From Epiperipatus broadwayi (Eukaryota; Onychophora; Udeonychophora; Euonychophora; Peripatidae): a stretch of DNA of 64,000 bases. The position numbers were made by a program, and so were the translations under genes. Positions within the stretch are counted from its first letter, which is position 1; each line of letters starts with the position of its first letter. The stretch is taken from positions 682,001 to 746,000 of the forward strand of contig JAQFVV010012530.1 in NCBI GenBank assembly GCA_028023455.1. The letters are read 5' to 3'. Below the pieces are notes generated by a model that was given only the letters and a program-made list of their open reading frames with translations, searched no databases and was not told where the DNA came from. Positions 11,612-24,198 of this stretch are shown here, piece after piece.

Positions 11612-12517
11612 TATATAAATAAATTATTGCCAAAATTAATTTAGCAAAACATTTTATTACGTACACACACACATTAAAAGAAAAATTCTGAAAATTAAAT
11701 TAACTAGTGAACATGTTTGATTTGAATTATATACACAGATGGAAGCATTTAATATTTTATAATTTTAATATTTTACTAAGCGTGAATATGTTACATAGAT
11801 TATACATATAACCAGCCCAATCCCTTTTAACCGTAGGCTAAAATTTTGCATTTAAACTAACACTAGCTTACTGTGATGTGACCAATGCAAAATAAGATTA
11901 TTAGCATAACACCATCATGCTAACAGGAATTTACATCTGTAGCATGATATCATTTGAGAAATAAAGAATCATGGTGGGATGGAAATGAGGACTTCCCCAT
12001 GATTATTAATAAATTTCACCAACAGACAAGTGATACGATAAAATGAAATTATTTGATATATATATGAGATGATCTGTAAATAGGGATAGCGACCTTTTCC
12101 GGCTTACTGAACCAACCAGAGCGTAAGAAATCAATGGCATAGAAAATACATCTACAACCATTGACAACGCGATGGCTACACTTGAGCCATATGTTCAGGT
12201 GGGTATTATGCCCTGTATGCTAATGAGTATCCAATGCACTTACTAAGATTACATTGTCATAAAACATCAGTACATATATCCACCAGCACCGATTTAACTA
12301 CAAAACAATCAGACCAAAATTAACACACCTTAAACTAACATAATTACGAATCTATGTAGCCATTCACCCTTATTTTCAAATAATTAATTTAAAAGATATT
12401 TGCGAGAATGGAAATGATAATAATAGCAAACATATTAAAAAAAAAAATGTAACAAATAATTTAAATTTCTGCTTAACCAGACAAGAGACTTTATGGGTTT
12501 GGTTCCAGTTAGATTTA
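11612..12517. other. Intron without recognised features
   Basis: The sequence is mostly AT-rich. The 11810-12360 part is less biased but shows no frame, repeat or RNA I can name. Confidence 0.5.
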
Positions 12518-12601
12518 AGTATTTGAAAAGTTCTTAGATTATTAAAATATTTGAAAAATTCTTAAATTATTAAAGTATTTGAAAAGTTATTAGATTATTC
12601 A
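12518..12601. repeat. Tandem repeat, 29-bp unit x3
   Basis: Three imperfect copies of a unit built on AGTATTTGAAAAGTTCTTAG followed by ATTATTAA. Confidence 0.8.
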
Positions 12602-13499
12602 AGTTCATACTCCCCGTGGCTATAGGTTTATTTGAAGTCCGTCTTGGTGATCCATGATGCATCGTACAATTCAATGTTCTGTCCATTTCATATTGTTCTA
12701 GGTGGAGACAAGTCCGTTGCTGACCAGTTTCCGGAAACTATCATACTCTGGAGGCCGCCTCAGCTGGTGCAAACGTAGGAAACAATTTATTGCATGACCC
12801 CCTACATTTTGGAAGTCCGCAATATACTTATAAATACATTTAAATAATATACAATGAGCAAGAGCAATCCCAAATCTAAATATCAACTTCAAAGTTTTCT
12901 TTTTAAATTTTTTGGAATTCTTATCAAATTCCAGGATCGATCTTGCCTGGCTTGGCGCTAATGACTTTTCTCTGTGGACCATGTCATTATAAAAAATAAT
13001 TACCATTCCAAGATTAAAAATAACTTAACTTTAATTAATTAACAGCTTTTATTATTATTTTATATTAAAATCAATCTTCTTTTTAGATTTTTAACTTCAA
13101 ATTATTATATAATTAGTTTGCCATCTGTGCATTATATATATTAATTTAAATTATTAATTTTTTATATATTTCTATTTGAAGGTGATTTTATTTATAAATC
13201 TTTTCTACTTTTATTAGAAAGTGATATAACGGTATATATGTATACTTTACAATATATATATTGTGCCATGACATTTTGAATAATCCATATTTTTTTACAA
13301 AAAATTACAAAATAAGATGCTGAATGAGGGCGCCACCAAACTTTTTTGTTTGAAACCAGATTGTGAAGATTTCTACAAACATGGTTGTTTATTTGTTTAT
13401 GAACGGCAATCACCAAGTGCAATTTTAAAACAACCTGGATCGAACTGTACTGCTTATGAAAAAAAACGATTCACGTGAAATTTTTGTTTAAAAAAATAT
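12602..13499. other. Intron with one unrecognised frame
   Basis: A 102-codon minus-strand frame spans 12698-13006. It is moderately complex but has no motif I recognise and no sign of a conserved neighbour. The remainder is AT-rich. Confidence 0.4.
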
Positions 13500-15338
13500 T
13501 AAAATAAAATTATCATATATAATGCGAAGGTTTCAGTTTGAGAGACCGTTGTTTATAAAAGTCTAAAGAGTTTTATTATTATTACTTTAAAACAAAAGCC
13601 AGTTCGTTAAAAGTTTAATACAAAAGTTTAGTTTTTTAAAAAATAAAAAAGAAATACTGTTAGTCTGGGATGGGGGTGGGGGGTGGAAATTAAACCCTGC
13701 ATCAGTCATAAAGTTTTACGAATTAATTTAAAAGTAATTCGGGGGAGAGAATTTGGCTTAGAAAAGGTTAAAACTATAGCGTTAAATGAATCTTTTACAT
13801 AAAATTAAAAATATCTCTCTTTTCATTTAAATAATTAAAGAAAGAAAAAAAAAGGAAAGTAATTTTAAAAACTAAATAACAAGGTATTTTTAAATATATA
13901 CGTGCACCAATAGCATTTGTAAACATAAGAATTGATCAAATATATATGTGCGTGTTTAATAATAAGGAATAAATGAAAGTTAAAAAATATTGTATAACCA
14001 TAAGATATATAAACACTCAGCAGGCTTCTAAGTTAAACAATCCAAAAAACAACAAGTTAGCAATAGCTACTAATTTAAAGATCTCAAACAACAGGATTAA
14101 AAGCTTATCTAAGGAATGTGTTGGAAAACAGTGGAGGAATTTCAACAACAGAGCCGGTGGACATAAAAAACAATTACCAAAATGACAACAGGTCATCCTA
14201 ATAAATAGTCCAGTTTTTTCATCGGACAGTTACTTAAATTCGCAATCAGTTCAGATTACAATCAGTTGAGATCACAATCAGATCAGTGTTCAGTCAATCA
14301 ATCAGTCAGTCTATTATGTATCCAGAATCAATCATGCATTGTTAATTGGCGTCGGAAACATACGACTTTGCTCCAGCCTGAGTCCGATAAAACAGCCAAC
14401 CTGCCAGGAAAAAAATAATGCCTGCCTAACAACTTGAAAATCCGCTTTCAATATCTAACGGCCTTAAAGAAAAATGCCTCAGAATACTAAGCATTAGACC
14501 TTCTCAAGAAAAACCTCACATCCAACCAGTTGGAAAGATTTTCAATTGAAGTAACAATTAGCAAGAAGTCCACGTTCAAATCCTAGGTAATAAATAACAT
14601 TTTCTTATTTCCATTTCTAATTAAAGTAGCCATTGCAATAATTTGAAGCCTCCCACCAGAGTCAAATAATAATGAACTCTATAGCATGCATAAAGAACTA
14701 TTGATGTGCTTTTTGAAATGTCGTGTATGTAAATGCTTTAGTATATTTTACATTAATTTCATGTATTTTAAGTGCCTTGTATTATTTAATACTCTTTGTT
14801 ATGTTATGTTGTATATCTTACTATATATAATAGGTGTGGTTGTTATATGCAATTATCATTATCTAATTTAATTAAGTTTTATAAAAGTAGTTTAAACTTT
14901 GCAATAGTAAATATTTAGTCAAATTATCTTTAAGCTTAATTTTGTCAGTCAATCCTTTACCACTAATTAAAGCAATAATTTGTTATTGTATTACTTTTGA
15001 TTGAGCTAGTCACGGGATATTTCGAGCACTGGATTATGGGCCTACTGTCCAAACACGTTAGTTTTTGTAACTAGCTGGCGCCTGAGGTTTACCTCATAAC
15101 AAATAAAGTGCTTGGATAGTAGGGCTTGAATCTAGCAGTCGAGGTTGGGCCGGGCTAGAATGAATTTATGTGGTATCACCATAAGTGTTGTCCGTAGTGT
15201 TATAGATATGGGGAATGGGCAAACACATTAGAATTCATGATTGCTCCTGTCCTGTGTATCTCAGGCACGATTGGATTCGGGGTACTTTTGCTCAGATTCT
15301 AAGTCTTGTTGGATAAACATACATTTTTGACCGGTACA
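13500..15338 (+). mobile_element. LTR remnant related to the Gypsy LTRs
   Basis: This aligns in order with the reverse complement of the LTRs at 21593-23247 and 27698-29320. Shared blocks include AAATATATACGTGC, CAACAGGATTAAAAG, AATAGTCCAGTTTTTTCATC, GGATTATGGGCCTACTGTCC, AACAAATAAAGTG (poly-A signal) and GGATAGTAGG. It ends ...GACCGGTACA at 15338. The TATA box of the complete LTRs is altered here (AATAAATAG). The left boundary is approximate and no internal domain follows, so it is likely a diverged solo LTR or a terminal fragment. Confidence 0.7.
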
Positions 15339-16751
15339 GTATATTTTTTTCCCCGGATTTCAAACAAACACTTGATTAATGTTGAAATATGTATTAAACC
15401 CCTTTTCTCTCTTCTTTCTTAATACCTTGCCTTGCATTTATTTAACTAAACCACCTTGATCTATTTATTACTAATACTGATTTAACATATTCTCAAAGTA
15501 ACATTCGCTGTCACTTAATCCCAGTGTATTGAAGGACACCAATAATTAAGGTATACAGACTAGGAGTGAACTCAAGGGAAACTTACTAATAAGAGTGTGC
15601 TTAATAACAACACTCAAATCCTCTCTCGCAAATGTTAAACCCAATTCCAGAACTCTCTGGACCCCTTTTTTCTTTATATCTCTTCCCTTAGATTGAGTAT
15701 ATACTTTTTATTTAGATATATACTACTAATATAACAACGATAGGAAAGAAAGGTATGGTTAATTAATAAAATAAAAAAATATATAATATTGGTTAATTTA
15801 AGTTAGTACAATATACGTTATTAACAAACCCATAAAACCCCCTTATATTGTTGAAATGTATATCTATTTGAAGTGAAGGCTTTTCAAAATTCTAGTACAC
15901 CATTATACATTAACACACAAATGTTTCTTATAAAAAAAAATCTAGTTACCAGTGTAATTTCTTAATCCCGTAGGGAAAAATACTTCATTCGTGGATTGTT
16001 CGAGATTTCCATTTTAGTCCATTTTCTACGGCTAGCTCTACGTGTTCACATTCACAAAAACGGCATTTCCATTGCCAGTTCCAGGTGATGTCAGAAAGAG
16101 AAGTTCCCCAAGGAGTAAAGTTCTGATACTTTTTTGCCACTCAACATAATTTCTGCACTTTTAACATATTATTTGTTTAATTTATTAGCTTTGCAGGTTT
16201 TAAATTGTTGCACAGTCCGAGCCGAATCAAAAACCAATCGATCAATCACTAGCTTTGGCAAAATTCCAATTAATTTAAACAAAAGGCAATCCCATAATTT
16301 ATAGTTTTTTTAGTCCTCAAAGTATGGATTCACATCTGTAATATATATACTTTCTTAGTCATCTTTTGCTTATAATCCTGTGGAAACATTACAAATTGAA
16401 GAGCGTAAGAGATAGCACAAAAAAATTTCTAAGAATTAAAAATAAAACAAAAAACAAACTTTTATAAAAAAAACTCGCACGACCTTTTTTTATATCTCGA
16501 TTCAATTTATTTCAAAAGACTTTTAAAATTCCATTTAACAAAAAAATAAAATTTTATTTTAAATAACATATATGCGATGATTTTAATAAAATATATGGCA
16601 GAAAAATACGAGCTCATTATATAGTAAATTACTAGTTTAATTAACAAGTATCAAATGTGCTGCCCTCACAACTTTGACACAAATCACTTAATGAAAGTAT
16701 ATTAATAATTTTTATTAATCATTCATTAGATTAGAGATTATCCACTAACGA
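15339..16751. other. Intron without recognised features
   Basis: AT-rich sequence with no frame, RNA or repeat that I could assign. Confidence 0.5.
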
Positions 16752-16943
16752 ACAATATTTCTGTAGTGTAATTTTTACTACACTCTCATGCAAAGTAGAG
16801 ACTTTGGTCATATGTTTATAATTACAGGACTTTGGTCATATATTTATAATTACACCTTTCCACAAAGTGTTAAAAAATGGATAGAAACCAGCCCTATCTT
16901 GTGTGAGTGATGTAGTAAAAATTACACTGCAGAAAAATTATTC
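16752..16943. mobile_element. MITE-like inverted repeat with internal duplication
   Basis: The left arm 16752-16783 (TTTCTGTAGTGTAATTTTTA...) pairs with the right arm 16911-16943 (...TAAAAATTACACTGCAGAAA) at about 28 of 32 positions. Inside is a roughly 27-bp tandem duplication of ACTTTGGTCATAT-TTTATAA (16800-16853). No coding sequence is present. Confidence 0.65.
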
Positions 16944-17205
16944 ATTACAAGAAAATATATTTTTAATTGTGCTCGCACAATGCATTCTTGAATTTTCAAA
17001 TTTGCAATATCTGGTTTCAGTTTAAAACTGCTGGAAATTTACACAGAATATGCATGCGTTTTTTACATCTTTGTTTCCATCGTTTTATCTAGTTTCAGAA
17101 AAGGTAAGTTTTATTTTTCTACAATAAAAATTTAAATTTTTTAATTTTTATGACTAGGTAAATTGAATTTTTTGGTCTTTCTCTTAGTTTTTTCATTTTT
17201 AACAG

Positions 17206-17301
17206 AATTGGATTCGCTATGAAATTTACATCGGAAAAAATGCACGATTTTATCCGTCTATATAATGAATGAACATTATTGGGAGCAGAAGTTTTCCAGT
17301 G
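17206..17301 (+). pseudogene. Possible MADF-like exon, frameshifted
   Basis: A T-rich tract ending AACAG precedes 17206, and a consensus donor GTAAGT follows 17301. The reading MKFTSEKMHDFIRLYNE resembles the start of MADF (Myb/SANT-like) DNA-binding domains, which often continue with LLW. Here the next codons are a stop, and the W-E-Q-K-F-S-S continuation lies in another frame, so about one base appears lost. MADF proteins occur in Harbinger transposons and as host regulators; which source applies is unclear. Family assignment is tentative. Confidence 0.35.
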
Positions 17302-17679
17302 GTAAGTATTTAATTTTACACATTTTTTAATTATTATTTGAATTTATAATTAATAAAAAAATATACGAAAACATTATTATTGAAACTAACGTATACGCTG
17401 TTCAAAAAAATAGCTCGTGATTGTATAAATTTATATAATGAATTATCTGTATTATTTGACATGGTGTGGGCTTGGATCCAGTATATGAATTATATGATAT
17501 CTGGAGTTCCGATATGAGACAAAGACAAACATATTTTGCAAATATTATGACCCAATTTAGATTTTTTTTATGTCTTGTGCACGTTTTAATAATAATAAAA
17601 ATATGCCAAATGATTGTAAGTAAAGATTTTGACAGGATATAAACTTAGGCCGATTATAGATTACTGCAATGTAAATTTC

Positions 17680-17876
17680 AAAGCTGCATATCAAATGCAA
17701 AGAGATGTGACAGTTCATGAAGCTATTACTAAATTTACTGGTCATAGTAGCATGAAGCAATATGAGCCCTCATAATGTATAAAGCTGCATATCAAATGCA
17801 GAGATGTGGCAGTTGAAGCTATTACTAAATTTACTGGTCATAGTAGCATGAAGCAATATGAGCCCTCAGAACACAT
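17680..17876 (+). repeat. Tandem duplication, 101-bp unit x2, with exon-like reading
   Basis: Units start at 17680 and 17781 (AAAGCTGCATATCAAATGCA). The first reads HEAITKFTGHSSMKQYEPS without a stop. The second differs by small deletions and ends AAG|GTAGG, like a splice donor. The TGHSS-x-x-x-Y pattern resembles the C-terminal motif of tyrosine recombinases such as Crypton transposases, but the match is short and no Arg-box was found. Confidence 0.35.
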
Positions 17877-17881
17877 AAAGG

Positions 17882-18807
17882 TAGGAAAATACTTCATTGC
17901 ACTGACTCTAAACTATTAACGTATGTACCTCAAACTTAACTCTACAATGAATTTAGTATTTCATTCATTTTTTATTTTGTTTTACTATTTTATTTTGTAT
18001 ATAATGACTATTGTAGTAGTAATTTTTAATAAATTACAAACTTTATTGAAATTCTTTATTATAATATTCAAATTATACTAATTATTGATATTAGAGATGA
18101 CAGACATATTCATTGCAAATGCCTGTCTGGAAAAACATTTTGAAGGGCTACTAGGAAAAATGAAAGGTACTAATATCTTTATTCTACGGAGTGTTGAAGT
18201 GATTATCTTAGGTAATTGTTATTATATATCAATTTATTAAAAATTTAATTATGAATGCAACTAATCTACTGAAAAAAACATAATTTTAAAATATATGCAT
18301 GAAAATATAGAATTTATGAAATATGAAAATAATTATTAGAAATATGAAAATTTTATTCTTTTTTTTACTACTTTGAATATCAATAGCTATATTTTTTTCA
18401 ACTTAATTACATTCTTTGGTGTTTCAAACAATATATATTATGTCATTTTTGAATAATACAAGCTTAAGTTATGAAATAATTTATGGCTTCATATAATTTT
18501 TTAAATATTCAATATGGCTGCTTTGTCGGCGAATAGATTAAATAACTAAAGTGCACATTTGTCCAAAACTAATATCAATTTTATTTTTTTATAAAAATAA
18601 ATTAGTATAAAATTCCAATTTTCTATATAATTACTATAATATTACTAGTAATAGAAAGGCTTATTGCTTGGATATTTATAAGAAATTCAAGTATCGGAAT
18701 GGAATCACATGCCATGGACTTGAGCTCTTAGAGTTTGTCACTCTGTCTCTGCACTAAACATTACAGGGCATCAACATTATACATATACTGTGCTATATAT
18801 ATATAGA
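17882..18807. other. Intron with one further exon-like block
   Basis: At 18095-18170 a stretch between ATTAG and AAAG|GTAC reads MTDIFIANACLEKHFEGL without stops. It may belong to the same decayed spliced unit as 17206-17876. The rest is AT-rich. Confidence 0.3.
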
Positions 18808-19183
18808 GATTTTTATATGGATCGTACAAAACGCTTTTGATCAGAGTAAACAACATTTTAAAGTTGTTATGGGAGACTTTAATGCTAGAATTGGTAAACA
18901 AATGAAAGTGCTGTATGGTAATAAAAATGGGAGGGGACATAGACTTGTGGAGTTTGCAGAAAAAAGAAAAACTTTATATTATGAATTCTTTTTTGAAAAA
19001 AATATTAAAAGGAAATGGACATGGAAGCATCCAAATTTTGAAGGTACAGCAGAATTGGATTATATTTTAACTAAAAGAAAATACATATTTCAAGATTGTA
19101 ATGTTCTTACTAAATTTAACACAGGAAGTGATCATCGATTACTAAGATGTAACATACGTGTTAATGCAAGACTAGAAAGTTAA
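18808..19183 (+). pseudogene. LINE endonuclease (APE-type), C-terminal part
   Basis: Residues include MGDFNARIG, NGRGHRLVEFA, RKWTWKHP, LDYIL and SDHRLL. These are the conserved D-x-N, Asp-Tyr and SDH motifs of apurinic/apyrimidinic-type endonucleases used to nick target DNA. The N-terminal half with the first catalytic Glu is missing upstream. Reading in the same frame extends back to about 18808 (IVQNAFDQSKQHFKVV). A TAA stop at 19182 separates it from the linker. Confidence 0.85.
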
Positions 19184-19680
19184 AAATTATTACGAAAAAC
19201 AATATTTACAGTTGATATTCCTAATCTTCAGCAACATTCTAATGAATTTAAATTAAAACTTACAAATCGGCTTCAAGCATTAGTAGATTTTGAACATGAT
19301 TCAGATTTAAATGAAATTAATATGAAAATAACTGATACATTTTTGAAAACTGCAACAAAGATAGCTGCTAGAAAAAAGCAGCAATTGACCAATAAAATTT
19401 CTACTGAGACTAGTGAATTTATGAAGAAAAGAAGGAATATGAAGATATATAAAAATGATGCATTAAAAAGGATTGAATATCTCGAATTTTGTAAAATGGT
19501 GCTGAAAAGAGTTGAAAATGATATAAGAAAGTATAACTGTGAAATAGCAAGGAAAACTGTAGAAGAGAATAAAAGTCTAAAGAGTGTAAAACAACATTTT
19601 GGTATTGGTAGAAAATTTATATCTGCAATAATAAAAAAAGATGGAATTATTACTAAAAAGAGAGATGACATCATGAAATG
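19184..19680 (+). pseudogene. LINE linker region before RT
   Basis: An open frame of 119 codons (19322-19681) is rich in Lys, Arg and Glu, with predicted helices (KMVLKRVENDIRKYNCEIAR). It fits the alpha-helical linker between endonuclease and reverse transcriptase in RTE-type ORFs. It ends at a TGA just before the RT begins (FIEDFYQELS). Confidence 0.7.
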
Positions 19681-20854
19681 ATTTATAGAAGACTTTTATC
19701 AAGAATTGTCTACTAATAAAGAACAAGTACCTCCTATATCTATTACATCTTCCGAATTGCCCAGAATTTCAAATGAAGAAGGGAGACAAGCAATTAAATG
19801 TATGAAGAAAGGAAAGGCTCCAGGTAATGATGGAATTATAATTGATATATTAAAAGAAGCATGTGAAAAATTGAAAATTATTTAGCAAAGTTATATACCA
19901 AATGTCTAAATGATAAAGATGTACCAGATGATTGGAAGAATGCCGTAATAATATTAATATTTAAAAAAGGTGATAAAGAAGATATTAGAAATTACAGGCC
20001 CATCAGCCTTTTTTCAGTTTTATACAAAATTTTTACCAAGATAATTACAACTCGTTTACAGAGAACATTGGATTTCCATCAACCAAGAGAATAACCTGGA
20101 TTTAAAAGTGGTTTTAGTACAGTAGATCATATCCAGGTATTGAGAGAAGTTATAGAAAGAACAAATGAATGTGAGTTGCCATTATGCTTTGGATTTGTAG
20201 ATTATAAAAAGGCATTTGATTCTATAAACATTTCTTCAGTAATTAAAGCATTGGATCATCAAGATATTGTCATATTTTAAAGAATATTTATAAAAATGCA
20301 CCAGCAACAATTAGATTACATAATGCTACTGGGAAAGTCAACATTGAGAAGGGAATAAGACAGGGTGACTCTATATCGCCAAAACTTTTTACAGCAGTGC
20401 TGCAAAAAGTATTTTTTGGATTAAAATGGGAAGCTAAAGGAGTAAAAGTAAATGGATATTATTTAAGTCATTTAGATTTTGCAGATGATGTAGTTGTTTT
20501 TGCAAATAATGCTTTAGAGCTGCAGGACGTATTGCCGGAGTTATCAGATAAAAGTAGGAAAGTAGGACTAAAAATAAATGTTAAAAATACTAAAGTAATG
20601 TTTAATGAATTTTCTCAAAGTATGAAAATTAAAAATTATGATGAATTAGAAGAAGTTAACAGTTACAAATACCTTGGTCAGATTATTAATACAGATGGAA
20701 ACATAATGGATGAAAGTAATCATAGAATTAAACTTAGTTGGAGTGCTTTTGGTAGAAATAACTTGATACTAAAAGGAAATATGCCTATGTGTTTGAAAAG
20801 GAAAGTTTTTAATAAATGTGTTTTACCAGTTCTTACTTATGAATCTGAGACTTA
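19681..20854 (+). pseudogene. LINE reverse transcriptase, multiple frameshifts
   Basis: Visible RT blocks in order are KKGKAPGNDGI, LIFKKGDKEDIRNYRPISL, FVDYKKAFDS (motif A Asp), GIRQGDSISP (motif B), FADDVVVFA (catalytic Asp pair, near 20479-20505) and YKYLGQII. They are spread over frames, with a stop near 19880, a stop at 20092 and frame loss near 20278. The final 152 codons (20397-20855) are open. The enzyme would copy the LINE RNA at the nicked target; this copy cannot make it. Confidence 0.85.
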
Positions 20855-21144
20855 GACTTCAGACCATTCAAAGAAGCCGGGAGAGATGCATGTTGGGAGT
20901 AACAAGAAGAGATCGAAAACCTAATATATGGGTAAGAGAACAAACGGGTGTTACTGACCTCACTGAAAAAATTCAAAGCCTGAAGTGGAGTTGGGCTGGA
21001 CATATTGCTAGAAGAGATGATAATAGATGGACAACTGAAACCTTAAAATGGATTCCAAGAGATTGTAAAAGACCCAGAAAGAGACCACATGTAAGATGGA
21101 TGGATGAAATAAGAAAGTGTGCAGGGTCGATGTGGAGAAGTTAA
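20818..21144 (+). pseudogene. LINE C-terminal region
   Basis: A 108-codon frame overlaps the RT frame end, with LGVTRRDRKPN, KWSWAGHIARRDDNRWT and RKRPHVRWMDEI. The W-x-GH-x-ARR and P-x-x-RW motifs typify the tail of RTE/BovB-like proteins, known from family recall. It joins the RT through a frameshift around 20854. Confidence 0.8.
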
Positions 21145-21210
21145 AGATCGGAGATGGATTGAACTTGGAGAGATCATCCTGCAGTGGATTGATAATGGTT
21201 GATGATGATA

Positions 21211-21592
21211 TATATTAATTCAAGTGTCAACAAGCTGATTGTCATATATATATAATTCTATAGCCTTCATGTATAAATAAATCAACAAAAATATTAACAA
21301 TCTTGTCAAGAAAACATTACAATTACATGATAAATGGACACTCCAAATATGCTATTGGATTAATTGAACATGAGAGATGTAGTTATCCTATTTTTATATA
21401 TATCCATGCATGCACACTCTTAAGTTGAACTTAAAGAACACTTACATTTTTATACATCTATTATTTTTTCCCAATTCCTTGAAAAATAATGAGTTGAAGA
21501 TCACTACTGTTTAACTTAATTCTAACAGGCACTCTTTTTTAAAAAAGTCAAAATATGCTATTAAAGGACACTTTGAACTAAGTTTTATATAT
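21211..21592. other. Spacer between LINE and Gypsy element
   Basis: AT-rich unique sequence; nothing recognised. Confidence 0.6.
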
Positions 21593-23247
21593 TGTACCGG
21601 GTTCGATCCGATCCCACATACTCTACATGCTAGGTTTAGCTGGGTTTAAATCTTATTTATAATAAAATTTATAATCTTATATTATAAATATTATGTGAAC
21701 GAACCGGCACGTTCGAACAGAGTGGAGAATATTATTGATAGCAGAGCTGTCAACAATACCCATGATCATACCGAGCTATGCAACGCATAACACGATCACA
21801 TTTCCAGATCGTGGCCCACCTCAACTGCTAGATTCAAACTCCTACTATCCAAACACTTTATTTGTTTCAGAGTAAACTCCGGGCGCCAGCTAGTTATCTA
21901 AAAGTAACATGTTCGGACAGTAGGCCCATAATCCAGCACTCGAAAAATCCCTTAACTAGCTTAGTCTATTTTTAATTCAATAACTTATTCTTTAACTAGT
22001 GGCAAAAGAATTGACCGACAAAATAAAGCTTTAAGTTTAAAAGACAAATTATTATAATTAAAATTTTAAATACTTTTTAAAATCTTATTTAACTAACATA
22101 ACGCTGATATTTTTTATATAATGATCACACACATTTTTAATTCACACACTATAATATGATATAACAAAGCATAAAATATTTGACATTTAAAACACACACA
22201 TTAATAGTTCGTCTATGTATGCTATAGAGTTCATATTTCTTGACTCTTGGAGGCTTTAACTAATGCGATGGCTACTTTAGAAATGAGAATAAGAAAATGT
22301 TATTACCTAGGATTTTTGAACGTGGATTTACATCTGTGTTTTCTTCCTGGTTGCTGCTTCAATTGAAAATATTTCCAGCTGGCTGGGACGTTTTCTTGAG
22401 TATTATTATTACTCATTGGCACTATTCTTGGGACAGTTAAATATTGACGGCGGATTTCAAGTTCTTATGAAAGCATTATCCTTTTCATGGGCAGGTTTTG
22501 CTGTTTCACTGGACTCAGGCTAGAGTCGTATGTTTCCGATGTTTTAACACTGCATTATTGACTGATTTAATCTCAACTGCACGATCTAAATTGTAATCTC
22601 AACTAATTGTCTGATGAAAAACTGGACTATTTATACTTAAGGCTTGTTGTCGTTTTGATGTCCGCTAGCAATATCTGTTGTCAAAATTCCTTCCTTGTTT
22701 TTAATTGCATTCCTCGAGATAAACTTTTAATCCTGTTGTTGGGGATGTTAATTAGCAGCCATCGCAAATGTGGTTTTGTTTTTAACTTAATAGCCATCGC
22801 TGTGTTTTTTAATAATTTTCTGTATCATTTTTTTAATATTTACTACGCATACATTTATTATATTTACAATCGCACGTATATATTTTACTAACAAACTCAT
22901 ATTAATTCGCCAAAGTCAATTCACTATTTAGTTTTTAAGATGATCTTTTTTTCTTTAACTTAAAAAAAAGAGATTTATATTTTTAATTATTTAAAAATCA
23001 ACTTCTTTTATAAACTTTTAACTTAACGTTTCTAAAGCAAACCCCTCCCTTCCCCCCTTTTAATTAATTAATTGTAACTTTTATTTCGACTACTAATAAT
23101 AGAAAAAAACTTTGACTTTTAATGTTTCGAAAACTGCTATAAAAAAACTCTTTAAACTTTTACGTTCTACTTTCTTTTAACGACTGTATTTTATTTTAAT
23201 AATTTTTAGAGAAAATTAGATATATGTACCAACACGATCTTGGTACA
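21593..23247 (-). repeat. 3' LTR of the Gypsy element
   Basis: The 1655-bp repeat starts TGTACCGGGTTCG and ends TTGGTACA on the plus strand. Read on the minus strand it has a TATA box (22635-22627), an initiator-like CATCAGACA downstream of it, and a poly-A signal AATAAAGTG in the R-like part. Confidence 0.92.
22627..22635 (-). promoter_or_regulatory. TATA box in 3' LTR
   Basis: TATAAATAG on the minus strand, followed about 25 bases later by an initiator-like motif. The same site is kept in the other LTR, and a variant is present in the 13500-15338 remnant. Confidence 0.6.
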
Positions 23248-23270
23248 TTACACTGCCCTCCGTTTGAGAG
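23248..23270 (-). promoter_or_regulatory. Polypurine tract of the Gypsy element
   Basis: On the minus strand a purine-rich stretch (GGAGGGCAGTG) sits a few bases before the 3' LTR start. This is the expected place for plus-strand priming. Confidence 0.55.
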
Positions 23271-23619
23271 TAAAATGCATCATTTTTTTACCATTTTATC
23301 TCTAAGAACTTTAATTCTTTATTAAATCTTGAATTATTTATTTAACTTCTTTTTATTAGCCTGCATGTATTCAAAACAAATCTTTATTTTGTTATGCTAC
23401 TTTATTTATTATTTTCTACAGATATATTATACTTATTTAACTTGATTTTACTGATTTTGTTTCCATTATTTTATCATTTATTTAATCCTACACATTACTT
23501 CTAAGTTATTAATTTGACCTATTTACTTATGAACATTTTTCTTTATTAATATGTGCGTGGAGAAAAAAAACTTTTATCTTACGAAGCCTCCGTCATCCCA
23601 AACATTTCATTTATTATTA

Positions 23620-23823
23620 TTACCGCCTGACTGGTGGCTGTTTTTCTCTTTTTACTAACCTCAACGAGCGGGCGTTATATATTCCCTTTTCCTCCATCCC
23701 CTGCGCTATCACAAACGTGTTATTACCGTATTGCCGCCTCGTTATATAGGGGCCATTGTATATTGGCTGGAATTTCTTGTGTATATGTTTTTCAGGATGA
23801 CTCACTGGATGAACTCTCACCAT
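23620..23823 (-). pseudogene. Integrase C-terminal GPY/F domain
   Basis: A 67-codon frame contains KFQPIYNGPYIT, the GPY/F motif found after the catalytic core in many Ty3/Gypsy integrases, then RSLRLVKRE. It lies just upstream of the purine tract, as expected. It is separated from the catalytic core by frame disruptions between 23824 and 24199. Confidence 0.8.
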
Positions 23824-24198
23824 GACTTATCTCCCGTCCTGAATATAGCCTTAGGTTTTCCCTGCCTCTTCTACCATAGCATGCCCATTTTTCTTAACTG
23901 GTTTAGTGCTTGTTCAGCATCCCTTTTCTTGTTGATTGAATTCATCCCCACTGGTAATTTAATCTCAAACGGATATGGAATATTTCTTCCAAAATGTAGC
24001 CGAATAGGTTCGAATCCTGTACTCATTTCTTAACCAGTTTATGTTGACTATTCATGGGTTTTTTTCCACCCATTTGCAATGATCATCTTGTATATAAACC
24101 CGAAACAAATGCCCCAACTTCCTCATAATCCGTTCATACAGATTAGACTGAGTTACGAATCGATGTATGTCTTATCCCACGCCTGTCCGTCCATTTCT

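Larger units (their letters stand above)
18808..21210 (+). mobile_element. RTE-like LINE, 5'-truncated and broken
   Basis: This non-LTR retrotransposon carries the C-terminal part of an apurinic-type endonuclease, a linker, a reverse transcriptase and a C-terminal region. It ends in GTTGATGATGAT, typical of RTE-type tails. Stops and frameshifts occur at 19184, 19681, about 19880, 20092, 20278 and 20854, so it is dead. A shorter copy of the same family lies at 7751-8515 in opposite orientation. Clade assignment (RTE, BovB-like) rests on motif style and tail, not on a tree. Confidence 0.85.

Noticed and set aside
22600-22625. CTGATGA in the Gypsy LTR
   Set aside because: No stem II or GAAA in the right place; it is part of the initiator region downstream of the TATA box.
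23634-24033. Plus-strand open frames over the integrase region
   Set aside because: They lie opposite recognisable minus-strand integrase codons and have no motifs of their own.
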